Shown in pieces: positions 7,387 to 15,174 of a DNA stretch of 15,231 nt. Location: NCBI GenBank assembly GCA_009995705.1, contig JAADBR010000114.1, positions 1 through 15,231 on the forward strand. The letters run 5' to 3'. The translations under genes and the position numbers were made by a program. Position 1 is the stretch's first letter. The number at the start of each line of letters is the position of its first letter. This stretch comes from Microcystis aeruginosa W13-11 (lineage in GTDB: Bacteria > Cyanobacteriota > Cyanobacteriia > Cyanobacteriales > Microcystaceae). The notes beneath the pieces are model-generated. The model had not been told where the DNA came from. It saw nothing but the letters and a program-made list of their open reading frames with translations, and searched no databases.

Positions 7387-8244
7387 ATGTCCGTAACTAC
7401 TTGCCAAATTCTCGACGGGAAAGCCTTAGCTCAAAAAATCCAGCTTGGTTTAGGAGAGCGCATCCAGACGCTAAAATCTTCAATGGGACGACCTCCGGGG
7501 TTAGCGGTGTTGATGGTGGGGGATAATCCTGCTAGTGCCGTTTATGTACGCAATAAGGAGAAAGCTTGTACTAAAATCGGCGTGGCCTCTTTTGGTCGTC
7601 ATTTTCCCACCGATACAAGTGAACTAGAAATTTTAGCGGAAATTGTCCGTCTCAATCAAGATGAGCGGGTGGACGGGATTTTAATTCAATTACCCTTACC
7701 CAAGCATTTAGATGCGGTTTCCCTTCTCTACCAAATTGACCCGAAAAAAGATGCTGATGGCTTACATCCTCTCAATTTAGGCGGTTTAGTGCGGGGTGAG
7801 GACTGTATCCGCAGTTGTACTCCTGCGGGGGTCATGGCACTGCTGAAAGAATATAATATTCCCATAGCCGGTAAGCACGCGGTGGTGCTGGGTCGCAGTA
7901 TTCTAGTGGGGAAACCTTTAGCTTTAATGTTATTGGAGGAAAACGCTACGGTAACTATTGCTCACTCGCGCACAGAAAATCTGGCAGAAATAACCAGAAG
8001 TGCCGATATTTTAGTACCTGCGGTCGGTAAAGCGAATTTAATCACTAAAGAGATGGTAAAACCGGGTGCAGTGGTGGTGGATGTGGGGATTAATCGCGTC
8101 GCTGATCGTTTGGTGGGCGATGTGGACTATGCTGGGGTTTTAGAAGTAGCTAGTTATCTTACTCCTGTCCCCGGTGGTGTCGGTCCGATGACGGTGGCAA
8201 TGTTATTAAAAAATACATTGTTAAGTTACGAAGGCAAGTTATAA
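7387..8244 (+). CDS. folD: Bifunctional methylenetetrahydrofolate dehydrogenase/cyclohydrolase
   Basis: Interconverts 5,10-methylene-THF, 5,10-methenyl-THF and 10-formyl-THF in one-carbon metabolism, supplying purine and fMet synthesis. 285 aa from ATG 7387, the normal FolD length. The frame is open further up to GTG 7318, but those 23 residues ([11 protein letters not shown]...) have no family similarity. Landmarks in 285-residue numbering: Y53-x3-K57 active-site pair in [48 protein letters not shown]; Rossmann [25 protein letters not shown]; and the C-terminal [16 protein letters not shown]. Everything needed for both activities is present. No good Shine-Dalgarno sequence precedes the ATG. 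Downstream are 238 bp without a clear terminator. Confidence 0.97.
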   Translation: MSVTTCQILDGKALAQKIQLGLGERIQTLKSSMGRPPGLAVLMVGDNPASAVYVRNKEKACTKIGVASFGRHFPTDTSELEILAEIVRLNQDERVDGILIQLPLPKHLDAVSLLYQIDPKKDADGLHPLNLGGLVRGEDCIRSCTPAGVMALLKEYNIPIAGKHAVVLGRSILVGKPLALMLLEENATVTIAHSRTENLAEITRSADILVPAVGKANLITKEMVKPGAVVVDVGINRVADRLVGDVDYAGVLEVASYLTPVPGGVGPMTVAMLLKNTLLSYEGKL

Positions 8245-8315
8245 ATCCTCATGGCTCTCTTAGGTTTGGTGGGTAAAATGTGTTCTACGATATAGTCCTG
8301 TTGGTGAGTGCGTGA

Positions 8316-8346
8316 AACGAACCACAAAGACACAAAGGACACAAAG
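8316..8346. repeat. CACAAAG-type short repeat
   Basis: ACCACAAAGACACAAAGGACACAAAG: three imperfect CACAAAG units between folD and the glycine-rich gene. It resembles a motif commonly seen dispersed in cyanobacterial intergenic DNA. Function unknown. Confidence 0.5.
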
Positions 8347-8399
8347 ATTGATCACTTCAATATAAGTTAAAATTATCACACAAAGAATAAGAGGGCCGT

Positions 8400-8448
8400 A
8401 ATTCTACCGATACAATCCTTGATTTTTTTTAACTATGTTGGTAGAATT
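8400..8448. other. Inverted repeat ahead of the glycine-rich gene
   Basis: AATTCTACC (8400-8408) and GGTAGAATT (8440-8448) are perfect 9-bp arms around a 31-bp, T-rich loop. The right arm ends 35 bp before the ATG at 8483, so it could be an operator or leader hairpin of that gene. No matching known site is recognised. Confidence 0.4.
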
Positions 8449-8482
8449 TTGCAAAACTGGATAGACTAGGAGATTTTTGGTC

Positions 8483-9493
8483 ATGATCTTTATCATTCCG
8501 ATTATCCTTGGTGCGGCGGCCTTAGTTACTGCTGGTGTGGGGGTTAGTGCTGGTGCTGATGGTGTCTCCAAGCTACAAAAGGCCGAAAAAATTGGCAAAA
8601 GTGCCGAACAAAGATATAAAAAAGCCAATAAATCCCTAGAAAAAAAGTTTCAAGCTACCCAAAAATTTGCGGAAGAATACGGTCAACTACAAATTAATGT
8701 CAAAATCAACACTATCGGCAGATTTGTTAAGTTTGTTCGACTCATTGATCAAAGAAATAGTCAAAGAATTGGTCAAAATTCCTCCCCATCCCATCAACGC
8801 TTCTTAAAAGGGTTTGAGGGATTTTCTGCCGAACAATTCAAGGAATTTAAAGCAGAAGTTTTAGACGCGCAAAGTTTGGCTGTGGGGGGTTTAAAAGTAG
8901 TGAGAGTCGCTTCGGCAGCCAGTCAGGGAACCCTAGGATTAATTGGTCTTTTCGGTACTGCTAGTACAGGAACAGCAATTAGTGGACTTAGTGGGGCAGC
9001 TGCTTGGAATGCCACCCTAGCATGGTTAGGAGGTGGTTCTTTAGCTGCCGGTGGTGGTGGTATGGCTTTGGGAACAGTGGTTTTAGGAGGTATTACTGTC
9101 GGACCTGCTTTAATGATTGGTGGTTTTGTCTTAGGAGGAGAAGGGAAAAAAGCTCTAACTAAAGCTATCGAATATAGCAAGGAAGTGAATAATAAAATAG
9201 CTCAATTAGATAAAAGTAAGTTTTTTTTAGGACAAGTTCAGCGCAGAATTAAGGAGTTACAATACCTGGTTAATAGTCTGAATAGTAGAGCTATTAAGAG
9301 TTTAACTGAACTGGAGTCACGAGCTAATTTTAATCCCCATCTAGAGGAAGATGCGGCTAAGTTTCGGGAGGTACTACTTTTAATTAAAACCTCATCGGAA
9401 ATCATGAAACTATCCATCCTAGACGAAAAGGGAAAATTAACCAAAGCAACGGAAAATCTCCAAGAAAAGTACTGCCATCTCTTAGAAAACTAA
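8483..9493 (+). CDS. Glycine-rich, potentially membrane-inserting protein between helical domains; function unknown
   Basis: 336 aa from ATG 8483, preceded by AGGAG (8468-8472) 10 nt upstream; a TTG at 8477 is in frame but too close to that site. Layout: N-terminal hydrophobic segment 1-22 (IFIIPIILGAAALVTAGVGV); charged helical/coiled-coil region about 28-135; small-residue hydrophobic region about 135-220 with AWLGGGSLAAGGGGMALG and VVLGGITVGPALMIGGFVLGG; charged C-terminal helices 221-336. Two or three hydrophobic helices flanked by amphipathic ones recall pore-forming or apolipoprotein-L-like proteins, and similar glycine runs occur in uncharacterised bacterial proteins. That comparison is inference from layout, not a demonstrated family. 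It stands alone between folD and a MITE. The frame is intact. Confidence 0.8.
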   Translation: MIFIIPIILGAAALVTAGVGVSAGADGVSKLQKAEKIGKSAEQRYKKANKSLEKKFQATQKFAEEYGQLQINVKINTIGRFVKFVRLIDQRNSQRIGQNSSPSHQRFLKGFEGFSAEQFKEFKAEVLDAQSLAVGGLKVVRVASAASQGTLGLIGLFGTASTGTAISGLSGAAAWNATLAWLGGGSLAAGGGGMALGTVVLGGITVGPALMIGGFVLGGEGKKALTKAIEYSKEVNNKIAQLDKSKFFLGQVQRRIKELQYLVNSLNSRAIKSLTELESRANFNPHLEEDAAKFREVLLLIKTSSEIMKLSILDEKGKLTKATENLQEKYCHLLEN

Positions 9494-9717
9494 TAATTAG
9501 GGTTTGCTGAAAAAGTTTGTTGGTGGGGTTAGGAGTCAGTAGCCGGTCGTGACCGGCTTTGTTGCCCTTCTTTTTTGTACCAGTTTATGTACTATAAAAA
9601 GAATAACGCAAGGTTTTTGAGGGTCTTAATCCTATTTTATGGCACTGACATCGGACTTTAATAGGTCAAAAGCCTTATTTTAAAAGGATTCTACCATTAT
9701 TCAGCAAACCCTAATTA
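9494..9717. mobile_element. 224-bp MITE with perfect 18-bp terminal inverted repeats
   Basis: TAATTAGGGTTTGCTGAA (9494-9511) and its exact reverse complement (9700-9717). The outer TAATTA is itself palindromic, so the element may be GGGTTTGCTGAA...TTCAGCAAACCC with a TAATTA target duplication, or have 18-bp ends. There is no transposase frame inside. It abuts the stop codon of the preceding gene. The parent IS family is not identified. Confidence 0.85.
9541..9558. other. Perfect palindrome inside the MITE
   Basis: AGCCGGTC-GT-GACCGGCT, followed 15 bp later by TTTTTT. It could act as a terminator for the upstream gene or be a structural part of the element. Confidence 0.6.
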
Positions 9718-9920
9718 GAGTCTCCAAAATTAGACAAAAATTTTCTAGGAACTAACAAAATTTTCAATCGTTATCATCAAAAAAATTAAATCTTTATTAT
9801 CCAAAGCACAAGTTATTCTATTTGTCAAAATTTTTGTACTAATTGCTATCTAATACAAATGTCCGCTATGATATAATTAAGTTGTTGACATTTTCTAGTG
9901 TGTACTTTTTACTTAGTCTT
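9718..9920. other. AT-rich spacer upstream of the Uma2 gene
   Basis: No gene is seen. A perfect TTGACA (9885-9890) lies 31 bp before the ATG, with TTACTT (9909-9914) 18 bp further as a poor -10 candidate; TATAAT at 9872-9877 has no convincing -35. The frame is open through this stretch from TTG 9843, but it has no ribosome site. Confidence 0.4.
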
Positions 9921-10553
9921 ATGGTTTCGCAACTAGATAAAACTAACGTCACTGAAATTATCTACCCCGATAGCGATGGTCAACCCATGGCCGATAATAC
10001 CCTGCAATTTCGTTGGATTACGACGATTAAAACTAATTTAGACTGGCTATTTCGTAACCAGTCTGATGTTTTTGTTGCGGGGGATTTACTTTGGTATCCT
10101 GTGAAAAATGAGAATAAACTGCGTCAAGCACCGGATATTATGGTGGTTTTTGGGAGACCGAAGGGGGAAAGGGGTTCCTATCGACAATGGTTAGAAAATA
10201 ATATTAGTCCCCAGGTGGTTTTTGAAATCCTCTCTCCGGGTAACACCCTCACGGAAATGGCCAAAAAACAGCTATTTTATCAGCGTTATGGGGTCGAGGA
10301 ATATTATCTTTATGATCCCCATAAAAATGATGCCAGCGCTTGGATAAGAGGCAAAAATCAGCTAGAAATTCTGGAAACTCTCGATAATTAGGTTAGTCCC
10401 CGTTTAGGAATAGGTTTTCAGTTAAGAGAACCGGAAATGTTGCTTTTTTATCCCGATGGACAAGCTTTCACTAGCTATAATCAGGAAAAACAACGAGCGG
10501 AACGATTGGCCAATAAACTGCGGGAATTAGGCCTTAATCCTGACGAAATCTAA
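9921..10553 (+). pseudogene. Uma2-family PD-(D/E)xK nuclease with in-frame TAG
   Basis: Uma2 proteins are small predicted restriction-like endonucleases greatly expanded in cyanobacteria. From ATG 9921 the frame runs 156 codons to TAG 10389-10391, then continues in the same frame for 53 codons to TAA 10551-10553. The second part reads VSPRLGIGFQL, then a charged helical tail ending AERLANKLRELGLNPDEI, exactly the usual Uma2 C terminus. Family members commonly have Trp before VSPRLGI, so TGG to TAG is the likely mutation. Nuclease core: D72 in APDIMVVFG, E102 in VVFEILSPGNT, K115/K116, and the GVEEYYLYDP strand. The catalytic residues lie before the stop, so a truncated product might fold. ATG 9921 is preferred over TTG 9843, whose extra 26 residues are hydrophobic and unrelated. 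Confidence 0.85.
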
Positions 10554-10605
10554 GTTTATCTCTTGACCGCAGTTTAAAGTTAATTTTTGTTAAGAGATAA
10601 ATAAA

Positions 10606-10627
10606 AAATAGCCCTAGTGGGCTATTT
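10606..10627 (+). terminator. Terminator-like hairpin after the Uma2 gene
   Basis: AAATAGCCC-TAGT-GGGCTATTT, a perfect 9-bp stem, preceded by an A-run and followed by GTATTTT. It probably ends Uma2 transcription. It overlaps a possible GTG (10617) start for the next ORF, which argues for that ORF starting later, at ATG 10674. Confidence 0.6.
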
Positions 10628-10673
10628 GTATTTTCAGTATGATAAACTTAGTTGGCTTAGTAAAAAAAAACTG

Positions 10674-10997
10674 ATGTTTAGGGATAATAATGTAGATGAA
10701 ATTACGCAAAATTTTTATAGTATTTATGGCTCTATTGAAGGGCAGTTAGTATCTATCAATATTGCCAATCGTCAAAAGATGGGGATTCGTAGCCTAACTG
10801 ATAACAAAATTATTAAATGTTTTTTTCCTGAAGAACTTTTTGAACAAGCTAGAGAAGCTTTAGGAAAAAGAGTTTATGTTTTTGGGTTAATTCGGCAGTA
10901 TTTGCATGGAGAAAAAATCAATATTCAAGTGCAAGAAATGAAAGTTTTTCCTGAAAAATCTGCATCTTCTTCTTTGTCTATAGCGGTATTCGCTTGA
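10674..10997 (+). CDS. Antitoxin-like partner of a PIN toxin, C terminus altered by a MITE
   Basis: 107 aa from ATG 10674; the upstream GTG (10617) lies in a terminator hairpin. The core has DEITQNFYSIYGSIEGQLVS and KCFFPEELFEQAREALGKRVYVFGLIR, a beta-rich small protein that I associate with genes preceding PIN-domain toxins in cyanobacteria; it is not a named antitoxin family I can cite. The last six codons, encoding the end IAVFA and the stop, lie inside a 97-bp MITE that begins at about 10979, so the native C terminus has been replaced and possibly shortened. The PIN gene follows 106 bp downstream, a gap made almost wholly of the MITE; before insertion the two were probably nearly adjacent. 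Confidence 0.65.
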   Translation: MFRDNNVDEITQNFYSIYGSIEGQLVSINIANRQKMGIRSLTDNKIIKCFFPEELFEQAREALGKRVYVFGLIRQYLHGEKINIQVQEMKVFPEKSASSSLSIAVFA

Positions 10998-11075
10998 GTG
11001 AGATACAGACAAAGTCTTGCCTAGACTGCCTTATAGCTTGTTGCAGTATACCTCATCCGACTGCATACCGCTATA
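10979..11075. mobile_element. 97-bp MITE with TATAGCGGTAT termini, IS630/Tc1-like
   Basis: TATAGCGGTAT (10979-10989) and ATACCGCTATA (11065-11075) are exact 11-bp inverted repeats. Both ends carry TATA, consistent with TA target duplication as in IS630/mariner-type elements. It has no coding capacity. It is inserted in the 3' end of the antitoxin-like gene, upstream of the PIN gene's ribosome site. Confidence 0.85.
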
Positions 11076-11103
11076 ATATTATCAATTCAATTAGAGGTGA
11101 GTT

Positions 11104-11607
11104 TTGAAAAAAAAGTCTATCAAAAAACATTATTGTGATTCGGGAATCTTTATCAGTTTTTTCAATGAAGAACCCCAGTATTATGAACAATGTAAGAATA
11201 TTTTACTGGCAGCAGAACAGGGATATATTGAACTCTATACATCGGCTTTTACCATGGCTGAAGTTGTTTATATTAAATCTCTAAAAGCGAAATGAGATTT
11301 ATCGGATTTAGAGCAGGAAAATATTATTAACAACCTATTTTCTAATGAATGGATAAAGTTAGTAGGATTTGAACGAGAGACATCGGAAATCAATCGTTAT
11401 CTGATTAGGAGTTATAAACTACAACCCTTTGATGCACTACATCTCGCTACAGCGATTAGGATGAAGCTTGATTATTTTGATACCGTGGATCAAAAATTAA
11501 TTGATAAAGTTCCACAAGAGGTTAATTTTTCTCCCAATTATCCCAAAAAAGTTATTATACAAAAGCCATTTATCGAGGGTTTTCAACCTCCCTTACCATT
11601 TCTATGA
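11104..11607 (+). pseudogene. PIN-domain (VapC-type) toxin with in-frame TGA
   Basis: PIN-domain toxins are metal-dependent RNases. TTG 11104 is preceded by AGAGGTGA (11093-11100), a strong ribosome site, so TTG is the start. The frame runs 63 codons to TGA (11293-11295) and then continues in the same frame to TGA 11605-11607, 168 codons overall including both stops. The acidic residues of the fold are split by the stop: D12 (YCDSGIF) and E53 (TMAEVVY) before it, D110 (QPFDALHLATA) and D129 (DTVDQKL) after it. The 63-residue product lacks half the active site and should be inactive. A CGA-to-TGA or TGG-to-TGA change would explain it. After PIN comes a tail of about 25 residues ending QPPLPFL. 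The upstream antitoxin-like gene is also damaged. Confidence 0.85.
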
Positions 11608-11768
11608 TTAAACTGATGATATAACGGTTCTCACACCTGTGTGGCACACTTAAACCTTTGCTGATTAAGCTTTTCAACATCGATAATGTACCTCTTGCGA
11701 ACAGGAAACGCTATATATAATAATTAGTCAATTAAATAGACTCGATTAATATTCTCAACATACCAAGA

Positions 11769-11796
11769 CAAAAAAAGGTGGGACTTGCCCACCTTT
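11769..11796 (-). terminator. Rho-independent terminator of ppsA
   Basis: On the minus strand, AAAGGTGGG-CAAGT-CCCACCTTT is followed by a run of T (plus-strand A at 11770-11776). It is a 9-bp GC-rich stem 10 bp past the ppsA stop, a textbook terminator. Confidence 0.9.
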
Positions 11797-11805
11797 ATCA
11801 CTAAA

Positions 11806-14247
11806 CTATTGTCCTTTCTCCACTGCTGCCACCATCAATAAAGTTTTGAGGACAGAATCAGGATTAAGACTGATAGAATCGATGCCTAATTCCACTAAAA
11901 ATTGAGCGAATTCGGGGTAATCACTGGGGGCTTGACCACAGATACCGATTTTGCGATTATGGACTTTAGCGGTTTCAATGGCCATTTTCACCATGCGTTT
12001 AACTCCCTCATTCCGTTCATCAAAAAGATGGGCAACTAGGGCAGAATCCCGATCTAATCCTAAGGTTAATTGGGTCAAATCATTAGAACCGATCGAAAAT
12101 CCGTCAAACACCTGAGCAAATTGGTCGGCAAGAATGACATTACTTGGTAACTCACACATCACATAAACTTGCAAACCATTAACCCCGCGTTCGAGACCAT
12201 TTTTGGCCATTTCTTCGAGGACTCTCATTCCTTCTTCGGGGGTACGACAGAAAGGAATCATCGGAATCACATTAGTTAATCCCATTTCTTCCCGGACCAT
12301 TTTCAGCGCCCGACATTCCAAAGCGAAAGCTTCGCGATAATTAGGATCAGTATAACGGGAAGCGCCGCGCCAACCGATCATCGGGTTTTCTTCCTTGGGT
12401 TCAAAGGGTTTGCCACCCAATAAATTAGCGTATTCATTGGATTTAAAATCGGACATCCGCACAATTACATCTTTGGGGTAGAATGCGGCTGCAATCATGG
12501 CAATTCCCCGGGCTAATTTATCGACGAAAAATTGGGGTTTATCCTCGTAGTGTTTGGTTAATTCGGCGATTTGGTCTTTTACGTCCCCTTCTTCCAATTC
12601 TTGGAATTTCAGCAAGGCACTGGGGTGGGCCTGAATATGGTTAGCGATAATAAACTCTAGACGCGCTAAACCGACACCTTCGGCAGGAATATCGGCAAAA
12701 GCGAAGGCTTTTTCAGGATTACCGATATTCATGAGGATTTTTGTCCGAGTTTGCGGCAAATTATCCAGGGGAGTTTCGAGAATTTCAAAGGGTAGCAATC
12801 CGAGGTAAACTTTCCCTTCATCTCCCTCCGCACAACAAACGGTGACTTCCTGACCGGTTTTAATCGTTTCCGTGGCATTATTGCAACCCACGATCGCCGG
12901 AATGCCCATTTCTCGTGCGATAATAGCGGCATGGCAAGTACGACCACCTTGATTAGTCACGATCGCGCTTGCTTGTTTCATAATCGGTTCCCAGTCGGGA
13001 TCTGTGCGATTGGTGACGAGAACTTCTCCCGGTTTAAAGTTGTTGATTTTATCGACACTGAGGATGACTCTGGCTTTTCCTTGACCGATTGCCGCACCTA
13101 CACTGCGTCCCACCGCTAAAACTTGACTTCTTTGCTTAATCTCGTAGGATTTAAGGATATTAGCGGCTTTTTGCGATTGTACGGTTTCTGGACGCGCTTG
13201 AACGATAAACAGTTCTCCCGTGATCCCATCTTTTGCCCATTCGATGTCCATGGGGGTGTAAGTTCCGCGCACTTGCGAGTAATGTTCCTCGATTTCGGTC
13301 GTCCAACGGGCTAAAGTAAGGATTTCTTGGTCATTAATGCAGAATTGATCCTGTTCTAGCTTGTTAACTCGGATATTCTTGGTTAGACGCGATCCTCCAT
13401 CATCGTAGATCATCTTGATGGCTTTACTGCCGAGGCGTTTGTCGAGGATGGGTTTGTAACCGTTTTTAAGAGTCGGTTTAAAAACCAGATATTCGTCGGG
13501 GTTAACAGCACCCTGCACGACATTTTCCCCTAAACCGTAGGCTGCCGTGATTAAAGCGGCATTTTTGAACCCTGTTTCCGTATCGATGGAAAACATCACC
13601 CCGGAGGTGGCTAGATCTGAACGCACCATTTTTTGGACACCGACGGAAAGGGCGACGGCAAAGTGATCGAAACCGTTATGATGACGGTAGGAAATAGCGC
13701 GGTCGGTAAATAAAGAGGCAAAACATTTATGACAAGCTTCTAAAACTCCCCTCACTCCTTGCACGTTAAGGTAGGTTTCCTGTTGTCCGGCAAAACTCGC
13801 TTCTGGTAAGTCTTCGGCAGTGGCGCTCGATCGAACGGCCACATCGATGGAATGATAGAGATCATCGCCATAACGTTCACAGAGTCGGCGATAGGCAATA
13901 GCGATCGCATGACTTAAATCATCGGGGAACGGTGTGTTGAGGATTAATGTGCGTGCTTGTTTACCTTTTTCTTGCAGGTTCTGCACATCGTTTTCGTCTA
14001 AATCTTGGAAAATTTGTCTTAGTTGTGCGTCTAGTCCGGCTTTTTCGACAAAGTGACGGTAAGCGTAAGCGGTGGTGGCGAATCCTCTGGGGACATTAAT
14101 CCCTTTTGGGGTTAATTGTTGGATCATTTCGCCTAAGGAAGAGTTTTTGCCGCCGACTAATCCCACATCTTTGCTGTCCACTTCTTCAAACCACAGAATT
14201 AATGCTTGTTCTCTAGAGGTTCTCGCCACATCTTGTAATAGCATCAT
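11806..14247 (-). CDS. ppsA: Phosphoenolpyruvate synthase (pyruvate, water dikinase)
   Basis: Makes phosphoenolpyruvate from pyruvate and ATP with release of AMP and phosphate; cytoplasmic, gluconeogenic. 813 aa versus 792 in E. coli, full length. Domains in order: N-terminal ATP-grasp nucleotide-binding domain about 15-355 (VGLVGGKNSSLGEM, VAVRSSATAEDLPEASFAGQ, FIVQARPETVQS); swivelling phosphohistidine domain about 375-480 with GGRTCHAAIIAREMGIPA, His439 as the phosphorylated residue; TIM-barrel PEP-binding domain about 500-805 with GVGLARLEF, VYVMCELPSNV, FSIGSNDLTQLTLGLDRDS and catalytic Cys770 in GICGQAPSD. GAGG sits 10 nt before ATG 14247; a second ATG directly follows and could also be used. 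A single-gene unit with its own terminator. Confidence 0.97.
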   Translation of the reverse strand: MMLLQDVARTSREQALILWFEEVDSKDVGLVGGKNSSLGEMIQQLTPKGINVPRGFATTAYAYRHFVEKAGLDAQLRQIFQDLDENDVQNLQEKGKQARTLILNTPFPDDLSHAIAIAYRRLCERYGDDLYHSIDVAVRSSATAEDLPEASFAGQQETYLNVQGVRGVLEACHKCFASLFTDRAISYRHHNGFDHFAVALSVGVQKMVRSDLATSGVMFSIDTETGFKNAALITAAYGLGENVVQGAVNPDEYLVFKPTLKNGYKPILDKRLGSKAIKMIYDDGGSRLTKNIRVNKLEQDQFCINDQEILTLARWTTEIEEHYSQVRGTYTPMDIEWAKDGITGELFIVQARPETVQSQKAANILKSYEIKQRSQVLAVGRSVGAAIGQGKARVILSVDKINNFKPGEVLVTNRTDPDWEPIMKQASAIVTNQGGRTCHAAIIAREMGIPAIVGCNNATETIKTGQEVTVCCAEGDEGKVYLGLLPFEILETPLDNLPQTRTKILMNIGNPEKAFAFADIPAEGVGLARLEFIIANHIQAHPSALLKFQELEEGDVKDQIAELTKHYEDKPQFFVDKLARGIAMIAAAFYPKDVIVRMSDFKSNEYANLLGGKPFEPKEENPMIGWRGASRYTDPNYREAFALECRALKMVREEMGLTNVIPMIPFCRTPEEGMRVLEEMAKNGLERGVNGLQVYVMCELPSNVILADQFAQVFDGFSIGSNDLTQLTLGLDRDSALVAHLFDERNEGVKRMVKMAIETAKVHNRKIGICGQAPSDYPEFAQFLVELGIDSISLNPDSVLKTLLMVAAVEKGQ

Positions 14248-14480
14248 AAGTATTTTTACCTCTGTACTCTATACTTTCAGTTTAGCGAGATACCATGCTC
14301 AAAAATCCTTGAGTTTGATATTTATTTACAAAACTCTATAATAGCCAACTCAGCCATGATCACCCTATCTCTAAAGGGTTTAATTGTCTAGGTACTTAAC
14401 ACAAAAATTAACAAACTAATCAGGAGTCTCAACAGTAACTTTCCTGAATGATAGCCTTAGTTATCTCAAAATAGTTAAGT
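14248..14480. other. Spacer between ppsA and the rloB relic
   Basis: It should contain the ppsA promoter on the minus strand, but I find no -35/-10 pair with good spacing. No gene is seen in either strand. Confidence 0.4.
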
Positions 14481-15119
14481 TTAAGATCGACTATTTTTAT
14501 TGAGTTCCCTCACTAATTCATGTACGGTAGTGGAAGGATGGGGATCAAAAGGATGTTGTTTTAATTCATCTCGCCGTGTAAGGATTCAGGTCATACAAAA
14601 AGCAGTCAACCCCTTGCTGTGTAAGCATTTAGGGGAATTATGGACAAATGCTCATTCTCATTAAGAAACGCTGAAAGCCTTAATTTTCATTTGAGACACC
14701 TGAATCCTTACCTCGCCGTTTAATAAGTTTTTCGGCCTTGATAATCGCTGTAGGCTGATAAGGCTTTAATTTTTCATAGATATTCTCTCGTTTTTTTTCA
14801 TATTTTTCTTTCTCGCCAACTAATCCAAGTTTTCTCATTTGATTAGTTAAAATACTCCCGTATCTATCTCTAGGTGTAGCAGTATCAAGATATTGAAAGT
14901 GCAAAATATACCAAATTTCAAAGGCTTCATTAGAATAGGCAATCTTGATATTTTCTTTTTGGGCAAGTCCCTCAGCTTGATTAAATTGCTCTTTGGTATA
15001 ATTATCTTTATCAAAAACACACCAAACTTGATCGTAAGATGCTGATTTTTCATTGTTTTTAATATTAATTCTTTCTTGACTAAATTCAAGGTATTTTGAC
15101 CTTCTCCCTTAACTTTTAT
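14481..15119 (-). pseudogene. RloB/AbiLii-like defence protein gene, triply disrupted
   Basis: On the minus strand, from the IS66 border (15119), the frame reads IKVKGEGQNTLNLVKKELIL, the RloB motif. A one-base loss in the A-tract at 15056-15060 then shifts the frame. The next frame reads YDQVWCVFDKDN, NIKIAYSNEAFEIWYILHF, RDRYGSIL and TAIIKAEKLIKRR. This is interrupted by the MITE 14578-14711. With the MITE and one 8-bp duplication removed, the frame continues as DELKQHPFDPHPSTTVHELV to TAA 14481-14483, the usual RloB ending (STTVHxLV). The first roughly 60 residues, which should include the (C)EGxxTEPxYF motif, lie beyond the IS. RloB-like proteins (Toprim-like acidic FDKD motif) pair with an ATPase (RloA/AbiLi) in AbiL-type phage defence. 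That partner would be expected upstream, outside the window. Confidence 0.88.
14578..14711. mobile_element. 134-bp MITE derived from an IS66-family element
   Basis: Ends GTAAGGATTCAGGT (14578-14591) and ACCTGAATCCTTAC (14698-14711), perfect 14-bp inverted repeats. It is flanked by 8-bp target duplications CTCGCCGT (14570-14577 and 14712-14719). The first 16 bases of its left end equal those of the IS66-type element at 15120. No coding capacity. Confidence 0.95.
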
Positions 15120-15140
15120 GTAAGGATTCAGGTCAGGGGA

Positions 15141-15168
15141 TTGACAAAAACAGAAAAAAGTGTAGATT
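15141..15168 (+). promoter_or_regulatory. Putative IS66 transposase promoter
   Basis: TTGACA (15141-15146), 16-bp spacer ending in TG, then TAGATT (15163-15168), 7 bp ahead of the transposase ATG. Confidence 0.5.
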
Positions 15169-15174
15169 GAGAGG

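Noticed and set aside
8923..9180. Proline-rich minus-strand ORF
   Set aside because: Antisense image of the glycine-rich segment of the 8483 gene.
11608..11768. Possible extra gene or RNA between the PIN relic and ppsA
   Set aside because: Only short dyads (CACAC-CT-GTGTG) and AT-rich sequence; nothing supports a gene.
12729..13314. Small ORFs within ppsA on both strands
   Set aside because: Shadows of a complete, conserved coding frame.
14680..14904. 74-aa minus-strand ORF as an independent gene
   Set aside because: It is the middle of the rloB-like relic, and its last residues come from the MITE.
14847..15089. 80-aa minus-strand ORF as an independent gene
   Set aside because: Only its first residues are the true rloB frame; after the A-tract it is out of frame and loses all similarity.
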